Shown: one piece after another, positions 6,793 through 10,368 of the stretch
Layout: each line of letters starts with the position of its first letter
Numbering within the stretch: the first letter of the stretch is position 1
Assembly: GCA_028291485.1 (NCBI GenBank)
Contig: JAQGHZ010000775.1
Coordinates: forward strand, 1-10,368
Source of the DNA: Rubritepida sp.
GTDB taxonomy: Bacteria; Pseudomonadota; Alphaproteobacteria; Acetobacterales; Acetobacteraceae
Length of the DNA: 10,368 nt
Direction: 5' to 3'
Position numbers and translations under genes: made by a program
Notes under the pieces: model-generated
What the model was told of the DNA's origin: nothing
The model's database searches: none
What the model saw: only the letters and a program-made list of their open reading frames with translations

Positions 6793-6800
6793 TGTCGACA
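6793..6800. promoter_or_regulatory. Candidate operator, TGTCGACA copy 2
   Basis: This second copy extends to a 10-base palindrome, CTGTCGACAG (6792-6801). It immediately follows the candidate -10 element and covers the expected transcription start, which is a typical repressor position. Confidence 0.45.
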
Positions 6801-6814
6801 GGAAGGAAATCGCC

Positions 6815-6844
6815 ATGACAGCGCACGGGATGCCCGGCCGATGA
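6815..6844 (+). CDS. 9-codon leader ORF (MTAHGMPGR) coupled to the hydrolase gene
   Basis: The only strong Shine-Dalgarno sequence here, AGGAAGG at 6800-6806, is correctly spaced for the ATG at 6815, not for the hydrolase ATG at 6841. The ATG at 6815 opens a nine-residue ORF whose stop overlaps the hydrolase start as ATGA. Ribosomes probably load here and reinitiate on the hydrolase. An alternative is that 6815 was the original hydrolase start and a small indel shifted the frame, with 6841 rescuing translation. Confidence 0.5.
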   Translation: MTAHGMPGR

Positions 6845-7614
6845 GTCCGCTGCGCCTGCACGGCCGCGGCGAGGGGGCCGGGCCGCTCACCGTGCTGCTG
6901 CATCCGGTCGGGCTGGACGGCAGCTTCTGGGGCGGCCTCCCTGCCGTGCTCGCCAGACAACGCCGCGTGCTGAGCCTGGACCTCGCCGGCCATGGTGCCT
7001 CGCCCGCCGTGACGCGCCCGCGCCCGATCGAGGCCTATGCCGACGACGTCGCCGCCGCGATCCGCGAGGCCGACAATGGTCCAGCGGAGGTGGTCGGCCT
7101 CTCCTTCGGCGGCATGGTCGCGCAGATGGTGGCGATCCGGCATCCCGACCTCGTCTCCGCACTGGTCCCCTGCGGCAGCGGCGGCACCTTCGCCGGGGAG
7201 ATTCGCCCCATGCTGCGCGAGCGCGGCCTGATGGCCGAGCGGGACGGGATGCAGGCCATCCTGGAGCCGACCCTCACGCGCTGGTTCACCCCGGATTTCC
7301 TGTCGAATGCGGCCGCGGAGCGCGTGCGGCAAAGGCTGCTCGCCGACGACGTGGCCGGATGGTCGGCCGGATGGCACGCCATCGCCGGCCTCGACGCCAC
7401 GCCGCATCTGGGCGGTCTCGAAGTGCCGACCCTGGTGATCGCGGGCGAGCTGGACGCAGCCACGCCGGCCGCCGTCGCGGAGGCGACCATCGCCCGCGTC
7501 ATCCCCGGCGCTGATTTCACCGTGCTGCCCGGCGCACCGCATATGATGCAGATCGAGTGCGAGGCGGCCTACACGGCAGCGGTGGCCGGCTTTCTCCTGC
7601 GGCGCGACGGGTGA
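6841..7614 (+). CDS. Alpha/beta hydrolase, 3-oxoadipate enol-lactonase (PcaD)-like
   Basis: This 257-residue alpha/beta-fold hydrolase has an intact catalytic triad: Ser88 in the elbow GLSFGG, Asp205 in AGELDAATP, and His234 in GAPHMMQIE. The oxyanion-side HPVGLDGSFW (21-30) and DLAGHGAS (47-54) are in their usual places. The DxATP and HPVGLDGS patterns recall 3-oxoadipate enol-lactonases and related ester or lactone hydrolases, so the likely reaction is opening of a lactone or ester in the pathway. The start at 6841 is the only in-frame ATG close to the first conserved strand; it has no good Shine-Dalgarno of its own and is coupled to the leader ORF by ATGA. Its stop overlaps the GTG of a paralogue (GTGA). 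Confidence 0.9.
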   Translation: MSPLRLHGRGEGAGPLTVLLHPVGLDGSFWGGLPAVLARQRRVLSLDLAGHGASPAVTRPRPIEAYADDVAAAIREADNGPAEVVGLSFGGMVAQMVAIRHPDLVSALVPCGSGGTFAGEIRPMLRERGLMAERDGMQAILEPTLTRWFTPDFLSNAAAERVRQRLLADDVAGWSAGWHAIAGLDATPHLGGLEVPTLVIAGELDAATPAAVAEATIARVIPGADFTVLPGAPHMMQIECEAAYTAAVAGFLLRRDG

Positions 7615-8399
7615 GCCGGCTGCTGCACCACCGCCTCAGCGGACGCCCGGTCAGCGAGGCGCCGGCCCTCCTGCTGATCCATCCCATGGGGGCCGCCCTC
7701 GACTTCTGGGACGCCTGCCTGCCCGCCTGGGAGCCGGATTTCGCCTGCCTTGCGGTGGACCTGCGCTCAGCCGGCGCCTCGCCCCGCGGCGACGGCCCGC
7801 CCGGCATCGACCAACACGTCGCGGATCTGGAGGCGCTCCGCGCGGCGCTCGGCATCGCGCGCCTTCTGCCGGTCTCCTGCGCGGTCGGCACCATGGTCGC
7901 CGCCGCCTATGCCGCGCTGCACCCGGATCGCGTCGCCGCCCTGATCCTGTCCAACCCGACGCCCGCGACCTCTGAAGCTGCGCGCGCCATGCTCCACGCC
8001 CGCGCCGAAGCCGTGCGTGCTGGCGGCATGGCGGCCATCCTGCCCGGCGCGGTGGAGCGGCCCTTCGAGGCGCAGCCGCGCGATGCGCGATATCAGCGCT
8101 ACCTCGCCGGTTTCGCGGCCCAGGACGCCGCCGCCTATGCCGATGCGGTGGACGGCTTCGCCACGGCCGATATCCGCGACGACCTCCCCCGCCTCCGCTG
8201 CCCCACCCTGCTGGTCCCCGCCGCGCATGACCTGTTGCTGCCGCCCGCTTTGGCCGAGGAGGTGCAGCGCCTCATGCCACCCGGCCTCGCGCGCATCGAG
8301 CTCGACGCCGAGGGCGCGCATTTCCTGCCCTATCAGCGCCCGGCGGAATTCGCCGCGCGTGTCAGCCGCTTCATCGCCGCCCTCCCGGGAGATCCATGA
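7611..8399 (+). CDS. Alpha/beta hydrolase-fold paralogue with nucleophile Ser replaced by Ala
   Basis: The 262-residue product has the same fold as the preceding hydrolase, with HPMGAALDFW (24-33) and DLRSAGAS (50-57) in equivalent places. At the nucleophile elbow the sequence is PVSCAVGTMVA. Aligning TMVA with GMVA of the upstream paralogue puts Ala91 exactly at the serine. The other two triad positions remain: Asp207 in PAAHDLLLPP and His237 in GAHFLPYQ. The protein therefore cannot be a classical serine hydrolase. It may be a partner of its neighbour, a pseudoenzyme, or use the fold for another acid-base reaction. The codon is GCG, one base from TCG, so a sequencing error is possible but SCAVG as a whole departs from GxSxG. 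The GTG start overlaps the previous stop as GTGA. Confidence 0.85.
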   Translation: MSRLLHHRLSGRPVSEAPALLLIHPMGAALDFWDACLPAWEPDFACLAVDLRSAGASPRGDGPPGIDQHVADLEALRAALGIARLLPVSCAVGTMVAAAYAALHPDRVAALILSNPTPATSEAARAMLHARAEAVRAGGMAAILPGAVERPFEAQPRDARYQRYLAGFAAQDAAAYADAVDGFATADIRDDLPRLRCPTLLVPAAHDLLLPPALAEEVQRLMPPGLARIELDAEGAHFLPYQRPAEFAARVSRFIAALPGDP

Positions 8400-8983
8400 C
8401 CATGGCCAACAAGGGCTTCTTGCTCGTCTTCATGCACCCGCCGCCGGCCTTCGAGGAGGAGTTCAACGCCTGGTACGACAGCGAGCACATCCCCGAGCGC
8501 CTCTCCGTGCCCGGCGTGCTGACCGGGCTGCGCTACACGCACGCGGCCGGCGGCGTGCCGCGCTACCTCGCGATGTACGACCTCGAGCATGCCTCGGTGA
8601 TGGACTCGCCCGCCTACCTCCGCGTCGCCCACGAGAATTCCAGCCCCTGGACCAGGCGCGTCACCGCGCGTGCGCGGGTCCAGCGCTTCGCCGGCGAGCA
8701 GGTCTATCCCGGCCATGTCGTCACCGGCCCCACCGCGCGCGTCCAGGTGCTGCGCTTCCGCGGCCTCGGGAAAGACGGGATCGACGCCGTGATCGCCGGC
8801 ATGCGCTCCTCCTACGAGGGCCGGCCGGAGGTGAGGCAGGTGCGCGTGCTGCTGCACGACAACGGAACCGACGTGCTCGGCTTCGTCGAGGCGCGCGCGC
8901 CCCTGCCGGATCAGGTGGAGCTCGCCGCCTTCGGGATCGCGGCCGATGCGCTGGATCTCGTGGGCTCCTACGCCGCCTTCTGA
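8396..8983 (+). CDS. Dimeric alpha/beta-barrel protein (DUF4286-like)
   Basis: The 195-residue product contains the pattern FNAWYDSEHIPERLSVPG (residues 23-40), then RYTHAAGG, PRYLAMYDLE and SPAYLRV, which is the recognisable core of DUF4286/ferredoxin-like dimeric barrel proteins. A second half from about residue 108 (RVQVLRFRG to VLGFVEARAPL) has a similar strand-helix-strand layout, so the chain may hold two tandem barrels. The function is not established. Relatives of this fold include small monooxygenases, decarboxylases and muconolactone isomerase-like enzymes, so a step on a small acid or lactone is plausible here. The start at 8396 overlaps the upstream stop (ATGA) with GGGAGA just before it; an ATG two codons later is an alternative. 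No clear terminator follows. Confidence 0.75.
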   Translation: MTMANKGFLLVFMHPPPAFEEEFNAWYDSEHIPERLSVPGVLTGLRYTHAAGGVPRYLAMYDLEHASVMDSPAYLRVAHENSSPWTRRVTARARVQRFAGEQVYPGHVVTGPTARVQVLRFRGLGKDGIDAVIAGMRSSYEGRPEVRQVRVLLHDNGTDVLGFVEARAPLPDQVELAAFGIAADALDLVGSYAAF

Positions 8984-9006
8984 CGGAAGCTTGGCCGCAG
9001 CGGCGC

Positions 9007-9021
9007 ATCTCGATTAGAGAT
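9007..9021. promoter_or_regulatory. Inverted repeat ahead of the gntR gene, possible autoregulatory operator
   Basis: The arms ATCTC and GAGAT are separated by five bases. A second, overlapping repeat, CGAT-N5-ATCG, spans 9011-9023. The element lies about 75 bases before the regulator's ATG and overlaps a weak promoter candidate (TTGGCC at 8991, TAGAGA at 9015, 18-base spacer). It differs from the TGTCGACA palindrome at 6671 and 6793. Confidence 0.35.
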
Positions 9022-9034
9022 CGTTCCTCACCTC

Positions 9035-9097
9035 ATGGAGACGAGCGGGATGCGAATCGCTGGGCTGAATCCCTGGGCCCAGGCCGTCGCGGCATGA
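9035..9097 (+). CDS. 20-codon upstream ORF overlapping the gntR start
   Basis: An ATG at 9035, with a second in-frame ATG at 9050 that has a better purine-rich upstream sequence (GAGCGGG), reads to a TGA overlapping the regulator's ATG as ATGA. The peptide ends LNPWAQAVAA and matches nothing I know. The regulator itself lacks a clear Shine-Dalgarno, so translational coupling is possible. A chance ORF is equally possible. Confidence 0.3.
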   Translation: METSGMRIAGLNPWAQAVAA

Positions 9098-9846
9098 GCG
9101 GCGGGCCCGTCCCGACCGGATCGAATCTGGAGCGCTTCGACGCGATCATCCGCCGCGTGCTCGCGCGCGGCGACGAGCATCCCTCCCTCGTCATCGACAT
9201 CGCCTGCACCATCGGCGCCGAGATTCTCGACGGCGTGCTGCCGCCCGAGAGCGACCTCAACTCGGTGGATCTCGCGCGCCGCTTCAACACCAGCCGCACG
9301 CCCGTGCGCGAGGCGCTGGTGACGCTGGAGAAGGAGGGGCTGGTCGAGATCCCGCCGCGCCGTCGCCCGCGTGTGGCGGATCACGACCGCGACGAGATCC
9401 GCGAGATCTACCAGGCGCGCGCCACGCTGCTCGGCCTGGTCGCCACCGAGGTCTGCGAGCGCGCGACGGCCGGGGAGATCGCCGAGCTGCGCGCCATCGT
9501 CACCGGGATGGAGCAGGCGGCCGCGAGCGGCGACCGCAACGGCTACTACTGGGGCAACGTGCTCCTGCACGAGCGCTTCACGGAGCTCTCGGGCAACCGG
9601 ACGGTGATCCGGCTGCTGAACTCGCTGGTCCTGCGCAGCCTGCGCTTCCGCCGCCTGACGCTGGCCCGGCCGGAGCGCGTGCGGCGCTCCATCGCCGACC
9701 ATTCGCGGCTGGTCACCGCGCTGGAGGATCGCGACACCCAGCTCGCCTCGGCCATGGCCACCGCCGTGGTGCTCGGCGCCCACCGCCTGCTGGACGCCAT
9801 GCTGGAGGCCGGCCCCACGCCGCGCCGCGGCCTCAGCCGAGAGTGA
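9094..9846 (+). CDS. GntR-family transcriptional regulator, FCD subfamily
   Basis: The 250-residue protein has an N-terminal extension of about 30 residues, a winged helix-turn-helix at about residues 32-95 (LPPESDLNSVDLARRFNTS followed by RTPVREALVTLEKEGLV), and an all-helical FCD ligand domain (about 100-235). FCD landmarks include EIYQARATLLGLVA, LLHERFTELSGN, ADHSRLVTALEDRD and VVLGAHRLLD. The three metal-binding histidines are seen as His159, His203 and His230, while the usual preceding aspartate appears as Asn155. Such regulators commonly respond to organic acids and control neighbouring catabolic and transport genes, so this is the best local candidate for control of the cluster. The start at 9094 is the only in-frame ATG ahead of the HTH. 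Its 3' end overlaps the opposing gene by 14 bases. Confidence 0.92.
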   Translation: MSGGPVPTGSNLERFDAIIRRVLARGDEHPSLVIDIACTIGAEILDGVLPPESDLNSVDLARRFNTSRTPVREALVTLEKEGLVEIPPRRRPRVADHDRDEIREIYQARATLLGLVATEVCERATAGEIAELRAIVTGMEQAAASGDRNGYYWGNVLLHERFTELSGNRTVIRLLNSLVLRSLRFRRLTLARPERVRRSIADHSRLVTALEDRDTQLASAMATAVVLGAHRLLDAMLEAGPTPRRGLSRE

Positions 9847-10368
9847 TGTTCGCGTCGCGGATGACCTGCGTGACGACCTCGCGCTGACGGGCGAGCCAGG
9901 CGGTGAAATCCGCCGTGCTGTTGCCCACCAGCACCGTGCCCAGCGGCGCCATCCGCGCCTGCACGACCTCGTCGCGGCAGGCCTCGGCGACGGCGGACTG
10001 CATGCGCGGAATGCAGGCGGCAGGCGCGCCCTCGGCCGCGAACATCCCGTTCCAGTCGTCCATGTCGAAGCCGGGGAAACCGCTCTCGGCCAGCGTCGGA
10101 ATGCCGGGATAGGCGGGGCTGCGCTCGGTGCTCGTCATGGCCAGCGCGCGGGCGCGGCCGGCCTGGATCGGCACGCGCGCCGTGGAGCTGGTGAGGATCA
10201 TGCTGTCGATCTGCCTGCCGGCGATGTCGCGCGCCGCATCCGCGCCGCCGCGATAGGGCGTGTGGATCAGGCGCAGCCCCGCGCGCAGCTCCAGCAGCGC
10301 CAGCGCCAGGTGTCCCGAGCCCGCGGTCGGCGGCGTGCCGCAGGAGACGGTTCCCGGACGCGCGCGCA
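9833..10368 (-). CDS. Second TctC/Bug-family binding protein, C-terminal part (cut by window edge)
   Basis: The reading frame is open from the window edge to the stop at 9833-9835 and gives about 178 residues of C-terminal Bug protein. Starting from the edge one reads RPGTVSCGTPPTAGSGHLAL and later LIHTPYRGGADAARDI, then ALAMTSTERSPAYPGIPTLAE, followed by SGFPGFDMDDWNGMFAAEG and the final helices. The PYRGG loop, the TSxxR-x4-PGIPTLAE strand and the W-x-G-x-F/A element are diagnostic of this family. The N-terminus, signal peptide and start lie beyond 10368, so an internal ATG at 10201 is not the start. No TctA or TctB accompanies it in the window. It converges on the GntR gene with a 14-base overlap. 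Confidence 0.92.
   Translation of the reverse strand, partial: RARPGTVSCGTPPTAGSGHLALALLELRAGLRLIHTPYRGGADAARDIAGRQIDSMILTSSTARVPIQAGRARALAMTSTERSPAYPGIPTLAESGFPGFDMDDWNGMFAAEGAPAACIPRMQSAVAEACRDEVVQARMAPLGTVLVGNSTADFTAWLARQREVVTQVIRDANITLG

Larger units (their letters stand above)
6524..6814. other. Divergent intergenic control region
   Basis: About 290 bases separate the shikimate dehydrogenase-like gene (minus) from the leader ORF of the hydrolase operon (plus). No protein-like ORF is evident on either strand. It holds two identical TGTCGACA palindromes about 120 bases apart, a candidate plus-strand promoter near 6764-6792, an AT-rich minus-strand -10 candidate near 6664-6669 and both ribosome binding sites. 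The minus-strand transcript would have an untranslated leader of roughly 130 bases if that -10 is used; I see no riboswitch-like structure in it. Confidence 0.7.

Noticed and set aside
6516..6890. Minus-strand open frame of 124 codons across the divergent control region
   Set aside because: It has no motif, atypical composition, and would cover the promoter region and the start of the hydrolase gene.
8994..9004. GCCGCAGCGGC palindrome after the DUF4286-like gene
   Set aside because: The loop would be one base and no T-run follows, so it is not a usable hairpin terminator.
1..10368. CRISPR arrays, tRNA/rRNA genes, insertion sequences, attachment sites or phage genes
   Set aside because: I looked for regularly spaced repeats, tRNA-like ends and transposase or integrase motifs and saw none.

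Overview
The window is high-GC DNA (roughly 70% by eye), densely packed with genes that mostly overlap by 1-4 bases. This composition, together with several tripartite tricarboxylate transporter (TTT) genes and single-protein 'Bug' substrate-binding proteins, points to an alphaproteobacterium, most likely an Acetobacteraceae/Roseomonas-type or related soil/water species. That placement is inference; there is no rRNA or other taxonomic marker here.

Layout. (1) Bases 24-5561, plus strand, form one tightly coupled operon: tctC-type binding protein, a maleate isomerase/arylmalonate decarboxylase-like enzyme, tctB, tctA, a 43-codon remnant that looks like the signal peptide of a second tctC, a 155-residue RidA-like protein, a double-domain carboxymuconolactone-decarboxylase/AhpD-like protein and a second, shorter RidA-like protein. 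(2) Bases 5681-6523, minus strand, encode a shikimate dehydrogenase-fold oxidoreductase that converges on the first operon. (3) Bases 6524-6814 are a divergent regulatory region carrying two copies of the palindrome TGTCGACA, one abutting each candidate promoter. (4) Bases 6815-8983, plus strand, hold a 9-codon leader ORF, an alpha/beta hydrolase with an intact Ser-Asp-His triad, a paralogue whose nucleophile serine is alanine, and a dimeric alpha/beta-barrel protein. (5) Bases 9094-9846 encode a GntR/FCD regulator, possibly translated behind a 20-codon upstream ORF. (6) Bases 9833-10368, minus strand, are the C-terminal part of another Bug binding protein that runs off the window.

How it may work together. 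The TTT system would import an organic acid, and the surrounding isomerase, RidA, CMD, SDH and hydrolase proteins would convert it, under control of the FCD regulator. No gene identifies the substrate. A recurring theme is enzyme families in which the textbook catalytic residue is absent: both cysteines in the maleate isomerase-like protein, the arginine in the second RidA protein, CXXC in the AhpD-like protein, the SxS motif in the SDH-like protein and the serine in the second hydrolase. The locus is therefore best read as an uncharacterised TTT-linked catabolic cluster with chemistry that cannot be read off family names. Nothing suggests phage, CRISPR, insertion sequences or RNA genes.
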